Assembly: GCA_000697665.1 (NCBI GenBank)
Contig: KL197739.1
Coordinates: 62,001-126,000 of the forward strand
Direction of reading: 5' to 3'
From: Jaapia argillacea MUCL 33604
Lineage: Eukaryota > Basidiomycota > Agaricomycetes > Jaapiales > Jaapiaceae
DNA length: 64,000 nucleotides
Position 1 is the first letter of the stretch. Each line of letters opens with the position of its first letter. The notes under the pieces are model-generated. The model had not been told where the DNA came from and did not search any database. It saw only the letters and a program-made list of their open reading frames with translations. This document shows, piece after piece, positions 1-12,500 of this stretch. The translations under genes were made by a program, and so were the position numbers.

Positions 1-3000
1 AACCAGGCTGTATTGGTAAAGGGTGTGGTGCTCAGCTGGGCAAGATCGGTCAAATGGATTCAGGGCGAGGGAAGGAGGCAGTCAATCTTACAAGCTGGAA
101 GACAACACGAGTCAGAGTCAACAAGGCCCGGAAAATGACGCACACTTACAAGTTCCAATGAACCAAACTGGGCCCTGAGATTGGCTGTAAATTCCACGAC
201 CACTGTACACCGTGACTTGCGCAGTCCCGTCGAGATCATGATCCGCCAACCAGACCCAAGTACCCTAGTTGCGGTCGTTAACCATTAGCAATGGCAGACA
301 ACTCGGATGCTCACTTCAAGATATGCGCTGGAGGCAGAGGTCAAATGCAACCCTAGGAAGGCAGCATAGCAGTTGTTGTTCGGGTTGGAGGTGGGGCAAT
401 TTGACTGCTGGAGGTCGGTACCGACGGCTAGCACTGGATAAGCAACGAGATCACAGAAATTATAGCAAACATACCTCCTCCAAATCTAACAGGTCATTGT
501 ATCAGCCTTCAGGAAAGAAGAATCTATCACGGACGACGAACCTGACGTGGGTATCCCACATTCCTGCAGCGGCTTGTTGACCGGAGGGATCGTGCACGTT
601 CCACTCCACCATGATAGCACCGGGCGCTAGTACAGATTTGAGGATCCATCGAGTAAAAGCGCATCTAATCATTACTCACTTGGCCCAGCAGTTGTAAACA
701 CGAAATCGGATACCTCCAATACACCCACAGAGTTCGGAGCACCTGCTTGGACCACGACTTCGGGGCTGTTGATGTTGGAGAAGGCACTACCACTTCCCAT
801 GATCTGGGTCCACGCTTCCCCGACCATCTGGGTGCCAGCAGGGACTTGCAAAGTGGACGTGATGATATATGTACCCGCGTCGAAGAAAATGATCTTGCAT
901 CCCGACCACTACATAAGCAAACCCGTTAGCATCGAGTGAACACTAACCAAAGCCAAGAAGTTCACTGACCTCGTTGAGAATGGCTTGAAGGGTCGCTGTG
1001 TCGTCAGTATGCCCATCACCCTTTGCACCGAGGGTCTTCACGCTGACGAACTGGGAAACATCATAGTTTATGTACTGAGGATGAGATTTGCCAACGATAT
1101 GTCCGGATGAGTCCAAGAGACTGGAAGCCTTAGCAATATTCGGAATGGTGCCCTTGGTATACGTGCCAGTCCCGCTCGTGCCAGAGTATACATTTCCCTG
1201 CGCCCAGGAGTTGATGGTGGTGGAACCAGTCGTTCCAGCAAGGACAGTAGTGCCCGCTGCGCCAACGACCACAGGGACGTTGGTGATCTGGATGTTGTTT
1301 AATACAAGGGAGCCGGCTAGTGATGTCGAGGTGGCCGTCCATTCAATGAAAGTCGGTGTGTTGGTTACAACGGCGTCTATGATCGTTTCTGATTCGACGC
1401 CCTAGGACAATTGCTATTAGCTATGCGCTAACGCGCTCAGAATGTGGCTGCATACCTGATTAGCTTGTGTGGTGCCGCCAGTCGTGAGGGCAAACCCGAC
1501 CTGACAGTTGTTGATGGTGGCCCTTTGGAATGTCCATCCTAAGACGATTACGGTAAGTTGAGCTCAAAACCTGACCGATAGACAGCTCACCCCAATTCCA
1601 GTTACTAATGATGGCTAATTTATCAACGAGACCAGGTCAAACTTCGGCCATTCCAAATAACTGTAGCAGCTTGCTTACCAGTATTGGCGTTGTTGATTGT
1701 CACGTTGCGAACTGTAAATCTGTTAAGTTCGTCAGCACCGACCTACTAATGTGATATTCATGCAAGTATTACTTACTGCTGGTTTCCGACTTGCATACCG
1801 TATTGGCCTAAGGTTGACGGTTAGTACTATCCAAGCGGTATCCTATGTGGCCTGACCTCCATTGAAGACCATATCTGCATCTCGGTCAGTAAGTCATATT
1901 TACGGTGGAAGAGGTCTAGACTACACACCGCCCATAAAACCACCACTAAGCAAAATGTCAGTAAACGTCTTCAGAAGCTGAATAAACTACACACACCTTC
2001 CGTTTTCCATGCTAAGACCTACGAGAACGAGCTTCAGATAAATGCATGCATGTGATTAACCCATACGGACCTCGATGGTTGTTGCCCGATGCCGTCGACA
2101 TCCAGACAACAAAGTTCATGATCGAAGTCGCCTGAGAAACTTGCCAATGAATGCCTGTCGCGCCGGAAGTGGCACCCATTTGTCGAAGGTCGACGACCAA
2201 GTTGCGCACAGAAAGGAAGCTATTGGGGATGGTAAGCGGAAATACGAGGGACCCACAGAGCGAAGGGAATACGCACAAGAGATCTGTGGATCCATACCAT
2301 TGGGCACCCCCTCCATTGACGACGTAGGGGTCGGCATCTATGGATGTATTGGAATGAAAAGTGACGAATGATGAGTGATATTATAAAGAATAGAGAAAAA
2401 GAACATAGCTGACCGATGACTGCAGCTCCGGAGAAACTGGCAGAGGCGAGAAGAGTTGGGGGGGTTCTGGCGTCACCAATCATCTGCGTATAGTAGTACA
2501 TTTGGATAGCGGACGAGACGAGATAGGTCCTAGTAGAGATAGTGTCGCTATCAATGCCCGAGTTTTCTCGAGTCAAACGCTACTCACCCAGCCGGGAAGT
2601 ACACAATCGCAGGGGTGAGCCTGACGTAAAACTCTTCAGCAACAGCGCAGGAGGTAATACTTAGATCTCTCACGTGGAGGAACCGCAAGACCCACCGCCG
2701 CAGCGGCCTCCAGACGTCATAGCCGACCTAGCAAGCCCCGGTCGATGAGTGAACTCAAGGAGCAGCAAAAAACGGACGACGTACATGATCGCTGCAGTGT
2801 CGTCTGTCACACCATTACCGGTCGCACCGAAGTCCTTGACATTACGGAAGACCTGGTAGGTGCTAGGATTGGCATTGAAGGCGGATGTCCCTTGGTGGGT
2901 CATGCTCTGGAGCCAGAATGGTGCACCTGCTGCAGCGGTGCCACTTGCAATTGGAGCCGTGCATGATGTACCCAGAGCCGATGCCCGGTTAGTAGCAAAG

Positions 3001-3056
3001 GCTATGATGAGGAGGGCCAGAGGCAAGAAAAGGTTGGAAAGACGAAGGCGAGTCAT
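1..3056 (-). CDS. GH55 exo-beta-1,3-glucanase, 3' end cut by window
   Basis: Secreted glucan 1,3-beta-glucosidase of glycoside hydrolase family 55, which releases glucose or short products from beta-1,3-glucan of fungal walls or prey. The ATG at 3056 opens a hydrophobic signal peptide (MTRLRLSNLFLPLALLIIAF, cleaved near ASA). Two family hallmarks are visible: the first right-handed beta-helix repeat has NVKDFGATGNGVTDDTAA (about 2800-2870) and the second has KTLGAKGDGHTDDTATLQ (about 970-1045). Downstream exons give GTQMVGEAWTQIMGSG (about 780-840), MVEWNVHDPSGQ (about 560-620), TWVWLADHDLDG (about 225-265) and EHHTLYQYSL at the very edge. The gene is broken into many short exons separated by introns of about 50-70 nt, so the coordinates span the locus, not one reading frame. 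The last part of the protein lies outside the window. Family assignment is firm; individual exons between 1400 and 2650 are not resolved here. Confidence 0.9.
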
Positions 3057-5171
3057 CTTGCTAGCTTGGGTTGACTTCAGATGATACGAGGTCTTTTAAA
3101 CAAATTCCAAAGACGTTCCAGGGGCGGGACAACTGTCAGGGGACAAGAGGTTGGAATAGATGGAATACGTTGCACATGGTGTCGTGGTATCCAACAGGCC
3201 GTTTCCATCGCTCCAGAGGATCATCAGACTCGACCGCCATGAGCAACCGGAAAAAATAGCGCACATCTTGGTGTGCCAACTTCGCGCTACTGTCGAAATC
3301 TGGCAGCGCCGGGAGCTGATGCACACAATATCGGAAAAATGGGAATTGGTGAGTGTGAGTGCATCGATATTGCACGGAGTCGTACTGGCGCGGATAGAGC
3401 TCGAAAAGACGAGAGAAGCATCAACAAAGAGATGAATTCAGCGGGGGCTAGAATGCAACCTTAAGCAAGATTCGAGCCAAAAGTGCTTGCCATGGCTGTT
3501 GCGATCACCCAGGAGTCCAAAAGTTGACCACGACCGGATGTTTGGAAACCATTCAAGAATCAAGGATAAGTTCGCAACGCAGGGAATTGCAAATCCCGCC
3601 TTCTGTCGTTCCAAGAATAGGACCGGCGCTGCCGCCGATACTTCGGAATGCGCGCTTCTCGTTACACGTGTATCGTTGGTGAGAGGACCGACGCATTTTA
3701 CCCAGCGTTCTTGAATGTTCCTTGTGGGGCTGCGTCAGCTGATGAGGGGCAGAAGAAAATAGTCAGCAACCTAGCCTTTGAGTCGGTCCACGAATTGTCT
3801 GACCGAAAAGAGTGAAGCCACGTATAATGGCTGAGGGTTCACACCACTTCAGATAGCATGGTCAGACTGTCGGATTTCGTCTCGCCGCAGCTGCTTGGGA
3901 TGCCTCTCTTCCTGTGCTACGCCCGGTAACATCTGAGAAGGACAAAAGGTCTAGCTTGCGGAGGATGAATGGCTCGAAGTGGTGGTAGGTGAGGAGTCCC
4001 TCTAGAAGATTCTGTATCACAGCCGGACTTTGCGCACCCGATTCAATGTCCGTTCAACGGCCGGTGGCGTCGAAATAGGACAGCAGCCGGAGTCGCAGCT
4101 GGGAGTCTTCCTGCCCCTGGCTAAAGAAAACTTGAGGACTTCCAGGCTTGAAGTCCCAGTACCTTCCCCTCATTCGTTCCGACTCCCCGGAGCAAGTTAT
4201 GCATCGGAAACATCTCAACAGTGTTGAGTGCCGAGACCCTCAGCTGAAACAGAAACGCGCAGGAGGCTTGACAGTGCACGCGGTAGGGAGAGTCGCCAAC
4301 CGAGGGTCACACCGAGCTGTCGGGGGGATAGGGAAAACGAGTAGGTTGACCCTCCAAGCCTGCGTTGAGGGCGACTGACCAGATCCGCGAGCCTGAGGGT
4401 TGGAGTACCAAGAACACCGAGAACTTCTCCAAGATAACCGTGGATAAAAGAAGACATTGAAAGATAGTAGCGATGAGTTGAATACTAATGTCTTCAAGGA
4501 GCACGATCAGAGGTTGAGTGAATGTTAGCATTTGTTGAACGAGGAACAACGTAACTTTTGAGCTTGCGATGGTTGTCCAAATTATGCACGTGACGATGGC
4601 CCCATAAGCCGCGAGCGACTCAGCGATGGGTACTTACAAGCTTGCCCTTGCCTCCTACCATCAAGATGCATACTTGAGTTACTCCTCCCCGCTCACCTGG
4701 CTTTAGAATAAATAATCGCTCATGATTCCCGCCGCCGCGGATCTCCTCGTCGCCGACTCGGGTCACACTCCGAACGGTGGCCTACTACAGCCTACTACAA
4801 GCTGCACAGCTCCCACACCCGGAGTTCGGTCACGATGTCCACTGTTAGAATGGCGTTGGAGAAAGGTGGATATGCTTCCTTGGCAGTCCCGTTGTATCAC
4901 AGGTATTCGTATGTGGTTCCCGTCGTAGCTCAGAGCTGCTACCGTTTCGTACGACCCACTGCCTCACTTGCAGAGCCTCATTAACCTCTGAGGGTCAATA
5001 CTCACTTGAGTTACAACAGACTCTTCCCTACTTGCTTTTCATTCGTCTCTATCCTGACGGATGCGCACAAAGCCCGTTTGCGAGGCTCCTGTTCTGGTGC
5101 CGTTTACGGCCTTTGTCCCCACCACGGTATATCGACGAACCTTATTATCCCTTGCATTGCATTTCAGAGGT
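3057..5171. other. Intergenic, no supported gene
   Basis: About 2.1 kb between the start of the GH55 gene and the MITE. Only short reading frames on both strands, none with a recognisable domain, signal peptide plus splice pattern, or RNA fold that I can support. The part next to 3056 should hold the GH55 promoter. Confidence 0.5.
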
Positions 5172-5562
5172 TACTGTAGATTTTCGACCAACCCGGCGGC
5201 CCTTATGACGTGTGACAACCAACCTTGAGCCGGCGGGCTGGTGAAAGCGACCATGACGTGACCGAATGGTGAGGACGGCGGAAGTGGTGACACTGACCCT
5301 CAGTTTTAGTGAAGGGACAGGCTTTGGAGAGGGCGCTGGGCTTAGGAAGACTCGCAAACGGCGTTTGCCACAGGTTTGGGGCACTTCCCGTTGCTTGCGC
5401 CGCAGGCCAAGATTTTTGAGAAAAATGGCCAATAAATTGAATATTTTACCTTGGTTGTCACAGGCGGCGAAAAGGCTTGTGACACCGTACAGGGTGCCCT
5501 GACCCGGCGATTTTGGGGGCTTTGTGACCTGTGACCGCCGGGTTGGTCGAAAATGTACAGTA
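5172..5562. mobile_element. MITE-like element with TA target duplication
   Basis: A 391 bp non-coding unit bounded by near-perfect terminal inverted repeats. The left end (5172-5199) and the reverse complement of the right end (5535-5562) match at 27 of 28 positions, both starting TACTGTA and continuing ATTTTCGACCAACCCGGCGG. The outer TA on each side fits the target duplication of Tc1/mariner (IS630-like) elements. Subterminal GTGAC/GTCAC motifs occur inside both ends. There is no transposase reading frame, so it would have to be mobilised in trans. A 158-codon open frame on the minus strand (5145-5621) crosses both ends of the element and is almost certainly fortuitous. Superfamily assignment is inference from TA and TIR; the inverted repeat itself is directly visible. 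Confidence 0.8.
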
Positions 5563-6163
5563 CCTCCGACATGGCTCGCACTATTCTTGACTGATAAGCC
5601 TCGTTCGCCGTTTGGTATCAAATCCTCGAGGACCCAAGGGTCCTTGGCAAGACTCAGTATCTTCCACCCTCCATTTCCTTCACATACCGCTCCCTCAGCC
5701 TTATGTACTTACCTGCCAAGTACTACGTAGGAGACGGAGTTACGCATGTAATGAGCCAGACGAACTGGAAGCCAAAGTGACACCTGCGTCTCAAATTGAC
5801 TTGGCGGCCTCCGTGAAACGCGAGGACTTGTGCGCCTTACCCGGCCCTTACTACATCTGTCTTGATGGATGCTTGACAGATGGTGCTTCCATGCACATTA
5901 TATATCAACAGCAAGGTGAATGCTCAATGGTAGTTCCTGAATTGCTGCGCCCTAACGACATTATGGCAGAAAATAATCAGTCTTGCCCTGAAGCATCGAT
6001 CGAGCATCGATCGAGCACCGAACGAAATTTTCATTCAGGCCTTCCATGCATGCATGCGTTGATTGTTCCTGCCTGAGCGATCCCATAAAAGCGAACCCTC
6101 CATGAATCGCAACCTCGGGCTCCCACCTCCAGTGCTTTCTTTTCTTCGTCTCTTGCTCCTAAG
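5563..6163. other. Intergenic; upstream region of first secreted-protein gene
   Basis: No supported gene. It contains a short direct repetition of GAGCATCGATC near 5994-6016 and a TATA-like CCATAAAAG at 6084-6092, about 75 bp upstream of the ATG at 6164. Two further open frames here (5524-5730 and 5612-6076) have no domain or signal. Confidence 0.4.
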
Positions 6164-6702
6164 ATGATGACCCGCACCGCCTTCATCCTTCTCGTATCCG
6201 TCCTCCCAGCCTTTGCAGGTGTCGTTCCCCGCAGCCAGCCTTCATCGACCCCTCAGTACGTCGTGTCGCCCGAAAATCTCAACTGATTACTAACGGGTTT
6301 CTCGTGGTTGCATGTAGATGTTACGCGTGTCCCTCCAAGGACAACGGCAACTTCGCACTCGGTTCCTCCCATGTCGAAGGGAATTCCATAAATTGTGTTT
6401 ACCCTCGCTCTGCCAGCGACCACTCGAACAGTTCCTTCTGTCGTTACTCTACCGTATGACCTTCGCTACATTTCTGCTGGTTCCTGGCGCCGAACTGACG
6501 TTGCTTGCTCTTTCAGTCAAGTGGTCAGTTGACTCAAGATCATGATGCCAGCGGATGCCCATCGAGTGCTACGACCGTAGCATGTGCTGCGAAGAAGAGG
6601 AATGCGAAGTTTGAGAAAGCGAAGAGGAGAGTGGAGGCTAGGGCTGCTGCTGGAGGTTCTTCGAGGGAGTCGAAGAGGGCTATGATGATCGACCTGGACT
6701 AA
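6164..6702 (+). CDS. Small secreted cysteine-rich protein, copy 1
   Basis: Three exons, 6164-6255, 6318-6453 and 6517-6702, close in frame to 137 residues. The N-terminus MMTRTAFILLVSVLPAFAG is a signal peptide. The mature part holds six cysteines in the pattern CYACPS(K/Q)DN, a lone C before YPRSAS, FCRYS, GCPSS and TVAC. A basic, Lys/Arg-rich tail follows (KKRNAKFEKAKRRVEARAA). The intron positions and phases (phase 2, then phase 0) and the exact 136-nt length of exon 2 are shared with the gene at 8250-8886, so the two are paralogs. I do not recognise the family. It could be an effector-like or surface-active small secreted protein, but only secretion and disulfide bonding are inferable. 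A TATA-like box lies about 75 bp upstream. Confidence 0.75.
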
Positions 6703-8249
6703 ATATGAGATTGTCGTCAGGTGGAGTACATTAGTATCTCTCTCTCTGTTATTGGACTCTGGACTAGGACTCGCTGTTTACTCAGTCTATCATCGTTCGC
6801 TTCCCCTTCGGACTCTTCACCTGCTTGGACCATCTTTCCCCACCCCCCTTTTTCTGTTAGTCTTGCACCCGCCATTTAATGACAGGCTTGTGACCGAGCT
6901 TTTTTCTACCACTGAACTGACCCAGTGAGATCCAGCAGGTCAGTACTCACCAGTTGAAACATGACCCACCGCCTGCCTCGACTTGGGAGCTACTATGTCA
7001 GTACTCAGACCAGGAACGTCTGATTGATTCAACTTGAACACTCAAATCTCATTGATTGGTCTAGCGATTCATGGCACCTCACTAATGTGCATGAATTGGT
7101 ACTCCTCCAAAGCTCCTGAACTTCGTGCGAGGAAAATGGTATTATCGAAGTCGTACGAGGTATGCTTGAGTGACGTTGGTGTGCCAGGAGCTCGAATCCC
7201 AGCTATCTCCACCGAGGGTAAAAGCGGTTGAACCAAGCTTCGGGTCCGGGAGATCTATCAACTCACGACGGTTTCCATTGTCAGGAAATAGAAGTGGGAT
7301 TTGCTCGTTTGAATGATGAGCCCAGGGACCACCAGGGGTTGCACATAAGTAGATAGACGAGATGCAAGGGTCAACGCCGGGTAAGCTCGCGTGAGCACAT
7401 AGGAGACCGATAAAAATAGTTGAAGAGGAAGCGAAGAGTGCACTACAAAGGTGAAAGGTTCCATATAAGTATGGCGATTGCTGGTGACTCAGTAAAATCC
7501 AGCCAATGTAGTATAGGTGGCTGTCCGTTGTGGGGTAGTCAGCAAGGAGTATGAAAGGGTTTCATCGCAGGCACGCGACACGAACGCTATGTAAAGTATG
7601 TCGTGGTGTTGTCAATATCAGGAGGATGGAGGGGATCGGAATGGTCAAATCATTTACTTGTGAACAATCAGTGGCGTGGGAAAGAGCAGATTGCTTCTCG
7701 CCGACATCTCTTCGACATCTCTGCGCTGGGCTTTCGACTTGTTATGGCGTCTCTCGATCACAGAATCCAAAGGCGAGGAGTGGTCTGTGGTTCTGCATGC
7801 GCGCGCTGGGTTATGGTAATTATAGTGTTACCTTTCGACATCAAGTAGCTGTAACAGCTCTGGGGGAGGCGTATCGATCGATAAACTCGGGACCACACGC
7901 GTACGTCGGCGTTCGGATGTCCTTGACGTCTTTCATTCACCTCCATGATCTTGTCCATGACCTTCCAGGACTCCGGCATAAGTCCAAATACTTGCTTGTA
8001 TTCTGGATCCATGTGCAACGCCTTCTAAAATGTCTGCAGATATCGAATAACGAGACATCACAACGACACAAGATATAGTCTGGGTCCTCGATTTTCTCTC
8101 ATGATAATGACAGGCTCGATCGACAACCCTTCTGACATTGACCAGATAAATGCACTGTTGGTCGTTCATAAGTAGCCTCGGATAAAGTGGGAGGGATCCC
8201 GACCATATATCCTTTCTCCCCCGGTCGCTGCTCGCCAGACAAAATTTAA
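6703..8249. other. Intergenic between secreted-protein paralogs
   Basis: About 1.5 kb. Open frames on both strands at 7551-8319 are mutually overlapping and show no domain, signal peptide or sensible splice sites. A CATATATCC box at 8205-8213 lies about 40 bp before the second secreted-protein start. Confidence 0.4.
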
Positions 8250-8886
8250 ATGGTGTCCCCCATCGCACTGGTCGTTCTCCTGGCCTCCGTTCTCTCAGCG
8301 TTTGCGGCCGTTGCACCACGAGGACCCTCGGGAGTGCCCTCGACGTACGTTCACCATTATTTCAACTCCCTCCCTCGCTGGCTCGAACTTTCATGTCCCT
8401 CAACCCCTCCCTTGTGTTACTTCTGTCGCAATTAGGTGTTATGCGTGTCCATCACAGGACAATGCAGGCTTTTCTATCGGAACTTACTCCAATGATGGGA
8501 CCACCCTCTTTTGTTCCTACCCAGCAACCGCCGGAGAAAACCCTACCGACTTCTACTGTGATTACTCTGCTGTGAGTCCAAATAGCAATCGTCAACTTGT
8601 CCTCTTGACCCACTGCTGACCATACTCACGCTCTTTGTTTACGGTGTAGACCACTGGAGTACTGGGCAGTGACGCCGACGGTGGTTATTGCCCTTCTTCC
8701 GCCCCCGCCACTGTCTGTGGCTCGAGGAAGAAGAAGCGGAGCCCGGTGTTTGAGAAGGAGATGAAGAGGGTGCAAGCGAGGGCTGCGGCACCCCAACCTC
8801 AAACCTCCCACTCCAATTTGGCTGCTAGGATGGCGTTTGGGAAGAAGAAGCAGATGTTAGCGGTCAGGGATAAAGATGAGGCATGA
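8250..8886 (+). CDS. Small secreted cysteine-rich protein, copy 2
   Basis: Paralog of the gene at 6164. Exons 8250-8344, 8436-8571 and 8650-8886 join in frame to 155 residues. MVSPIALVVLLASVLSAFAA is a signal peptide. The cysteine pattern repeats that of copy 1: CYACPSQDN, C-SYPA, YCDYS, YCPSSA and TVC. After the last cysteine comes the same basic segment (RKKKRSP-FEKEMKRVQARAA), and here it is extended by about 35 residues rich in Lys and Gln. The third exon is longer than in copy 1; the other exon lengths are nearly equal. Function is unknown. Conservation of cysteines and of the Phe-Glu-Lys and (V/Q)xARAA tail between diverged copies argues for selection on the protein and against the frames being fortuitous. 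Confidence 0.75.
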
Positions 8887-9563
8887 GTGATTCCAGTTTG
8901 CTGGTTATAACGCTGAGGATTCAGAAACGGCATCCCTTGGCGGATTCCTTCGTTGACGTTTTGCCCTAAAATCGCCTCATTACCCCTCTCATGGACATTT
9001 CAACCTTACACTTGGACTTCGTGCCTGTGCTGGCTGTTCCCCTTTCTCCGTTGCTCTACCCACATCAATCGTTCCCTTGGGCCACTGTCCTTTACTTGTT
9101 TATTTAGACTGCGTGCCGATTTCTCAGCACTTACATTACTTATCGGTGACATTGATTGTCCGTGGTGTGCGCCATCTATAACAGGTCAGACACAAACATT
9201 TGAACGCGGAGATTGTTAGGTTGATTTCTTTTGTTGTACCCATCGCCCGGATCTCCGAGGTAATCAAAATTTCTGTTCACCTTCACAGTACAGAGAATCC
9301 ACAGAAATCTACAGACGGTTAATGCCAATGGAACCCTAACCTCAGATGTGACCTAAGGGTTTCGAGGAAGGCAAACAGATAATAAGATAGTCGTATATGT
9401 GCCATACATGAATACGTTCGTAATCTAAGTCGTGAACAGTTGTCTGAACCAGAAATCCCGTCAAAAGAGTGTACCATATACAAATTCAAACGAGAGTAGA
9501 AAAGTCCCTTACGAGATGGAAAAAAACATACATCTAAGTGTCCACCAACAACCCCAAATCAAA
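8887..9563. other. Convergent intergenic region
   Basis: Lies between the stop of the second secreted-protein gene (+) and the stop of the large low-complexity gene (-). It presumably holds both 3' UTRs. Nothing else is recognised. Confidence 0.4.
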
Positions 9564-12500
9564 TTAAAACTTCTCCCCAACCCTCGATAACATCTTCCTA
9601 GCCTTCCTATACTCCTCATCTTCCTCCTCGCTCGAATCTTCCCACATATCCCCAACCTGATCTGCATCCTTCTTCCATGCTTGACTTTTCCCCTTCCCCT
9701 TATCCCCAACTCCACGATCACCACTCCAAGGCGCATACCTCCCCTCCCTCCCCTCATGCTCGTCATCTTCATCGTCGTCATAAATCGCGGGAGGTGTAGG
9801 TGAGAACGTCGGTTCCAATGACACTCTAACCGTTTTCCTGACAGGCGGAGGTCCACCGTTATGGATAGTAGACGTTATTCCATCGGTAGTATCTGATCCC
9901 GTTTGTGTGTGTTGTGTATAAGTCGACGCAGTAGAAGTCGATAAATCAGTCACCGGTGGACTGTGGCTTTGTCCTGGATGGGCATGGTTCAGCATTGAGA
10001 CACTGTTACGAGCGGGTGAACGAGGAGGCGGAGGAGGCGCTGGTCCTGTCTTTCGGGTAGGTGCGTGGTCAGGTGGTAATGAAACGTTAGAAGTCGAGTT
10101 ATGGGAGTTGGGTGGGTATGTGTAAACGCGAGGAGGGCTGCGAGATGCAGGATCAGGTGAAGAAGGCTGCTTGGACGACATGGATCGACCTCTCTCCCCC
10201 TCATCCTCATCGAACACCTCATGCCCAGTCTCATATGACGAGATGGACGCCGAATCCTCCGGGCTCCGCTTTCCACTCACACCCCGTTCCACAGAAAAGT
10301 CCCTCGAGCTGCCGACGACAAACTCCTCACCACTACTCCCGCCTCCTCCAGCTGCAGAATCTCGCAAGTGATCAGGTAAATTGGGAACCGGAGGCACATC
10401 ACCTCCATTCCCATACTTCGGAAGCGGTATAGGACCAGGCGAAGGTGTCCGACTAGGATTCCTCAGGGCAGATTTCAACGGAGTCAGACCCCTCACCGGA
10501 CGATGTAACACGAGACGCTCTCGATCTTGCTCATCCGCATGTCCATTCGCGACTTTATCGGATGCTCCAACATCATTGGATAGTCGCTTGGGTTCGGGCG
10601 ACCTTGCTCGAGAAGGTGTGGTGACGTTCCCACCTGAAACCGGAGGACCAAAGGTCGAAGTCGAAGTCGTCGCTTGAACGGGAGGCGCAGGTGGTGGAGA
10701 CACAGGAGCTTGAGGAAGTTTATTCCCACTCCCCCATCCAACCCTATTCAGCTTCGCAACATCCTCCACTATACTCATCAAACTCTTCCCTTCTCCCTTC
10801 CCTCCTTTCCCACCATCGCCCCCACCCCTCCCAACCCCAATCCTATCCCCATCACTCCTTCTCTTCGCTTTCGCAGGAGTCAAGAGTAGAGGAGGCGAAG
10901 TCGACCGCGAACGTTCACCACCAGCAGGCCAAGCCAATTCCTTCCCCCCTCCTCCTCCTCCAGGTTGAATGTCCAAGGACCCACCCCTTCTGCCGCTATT
11001 CTTCCGCACTACAGGACCTCCGGAGGTGATAGGAGGAGCCGAGCCAGCACTCAAGATACTCCTCTTCGAAGTAGACGAATCTCTCGAAAGCGCAGCCCCT
11101 CCACTACCACCTCCTACAGGCTCATCAACAAAAATAACAGTAGCATGGTGCGAATTATGCTGACCATCCACTCTCGACTTCTGAGCCGGAGTCGGAGTCG
11201 GAGTCTGCTGCGACTCTAGTTTCTGCTGAGGTCTACTAGGCGTAAGCGTCGGAGTCGAAGGGGATGACTTGATAGTCGAAGTGGTAGGCGTCGGTGAAGG
11301 TATGACAGTATTGGATATAGGAAGAGTTGCAGATCGGTTCCTAGTCCTCATCGAAGGAGTCTCAGCCAACTCTCCATATTTCCCTTCCTTACCCTTCTCC
11401 TTCCCGGTAATCAAGATGCCTTTCCCTTTAACATTCCCATCCTTCACCTCCACTTCCTTCCCCTTCGCTTTCTTTCCCCGAGTCTTGGCACTAACACTCC
11501 CAACAGCACCAACAACCTCTCCATCACTCATCCACCCCTTGTCCTTATCTTTCTCCTCCACTTTCGCTTTACTCTTCGCTTTCGTCTTGGTTTTGCCGGT
11601 ACCCGCACCCGTAGGCTTCTCCTTCTCCAAAGGGGGATGATGCTTCTTCTTCAACCTCCCACTCTTCTGCACCCCAGACCCAGCCCCACTAATCACACTC
11701 CCTGGCCCTCCACCACCACCTCCTCCTCCCAAACTACTCACACCAGCACTAGGATCCCCAACACCCAAACTCCTCCCACCCATAACTTCAAAGCTCCTCC
11801 CTCCTCCCCTCCACTCCTCCCCAACCCCACCCTCAGAATCACTATCCCCACCCCTCCCAATAGACTTCAAATTCTTATCAGTCCTCGTCTTCCATTTACC
11901 CCCCTTATCTCTCGTCGGGCTCTCCCTCCCCCTCTCCCTCTCCTTCTTCGGGCTCTCCTTCTCCTTCCCCAAACTACCCTTCTCCTTCGTTGGACTCGGA
12001 GGTACACCAAACGGGTTCTCCTTATGCTTCGGATGGAACATCTGCTTGATACTCCCAAAGAACGAACCCCTCCTCCCCCTTCCTTTCCCCTTCTCCCCTG
12101 CCCCTGACCCTCCCCCACCAGTAACACCAGCGCCAACAGGGAATCCATCCTCAACCACAAGCGGACCAGGAGCGAAAACAGGATAAGAAGGGAACCCAAC
12201 ACTATCCCTCCTCTCATCCCTCTCCCCTTCGCCCATCCCAACTCCAACTCCAACACCAGCACCAGCACCCTCCTTGCGACTCCTAATCGAGAACGAATGC
12301 CCTCCCCCTCCACTCTCGGTTTTGCCAGCAGCCTTCTTAGACCCAGGTTTAACAAACCTCTCATTCTCCCTAACCTCCCACTTTCCATCCTTCATCTCAT
12401 CGCTCTCGCCTTCACTACTCCCTCCTTCATCTGAACTGTCGTGTCTTGATTTGCTGAGGGGAGAACTGGCTTTAGGTCTGGTATATGCACTCGCTGAAGG

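Noticed and set aside
5145-5621. 158-codon open frame on the minus strand
   Set aside because: It spans both ends of the MITE and its inverted repeats; it has no domain and is best explained by the element.
7551-8319. Frames of 128-175 codons on both strands before the second secreted gene
   Set aside because: They overlap each other and the second secreted gene's promoter, without motifs or splice logic.
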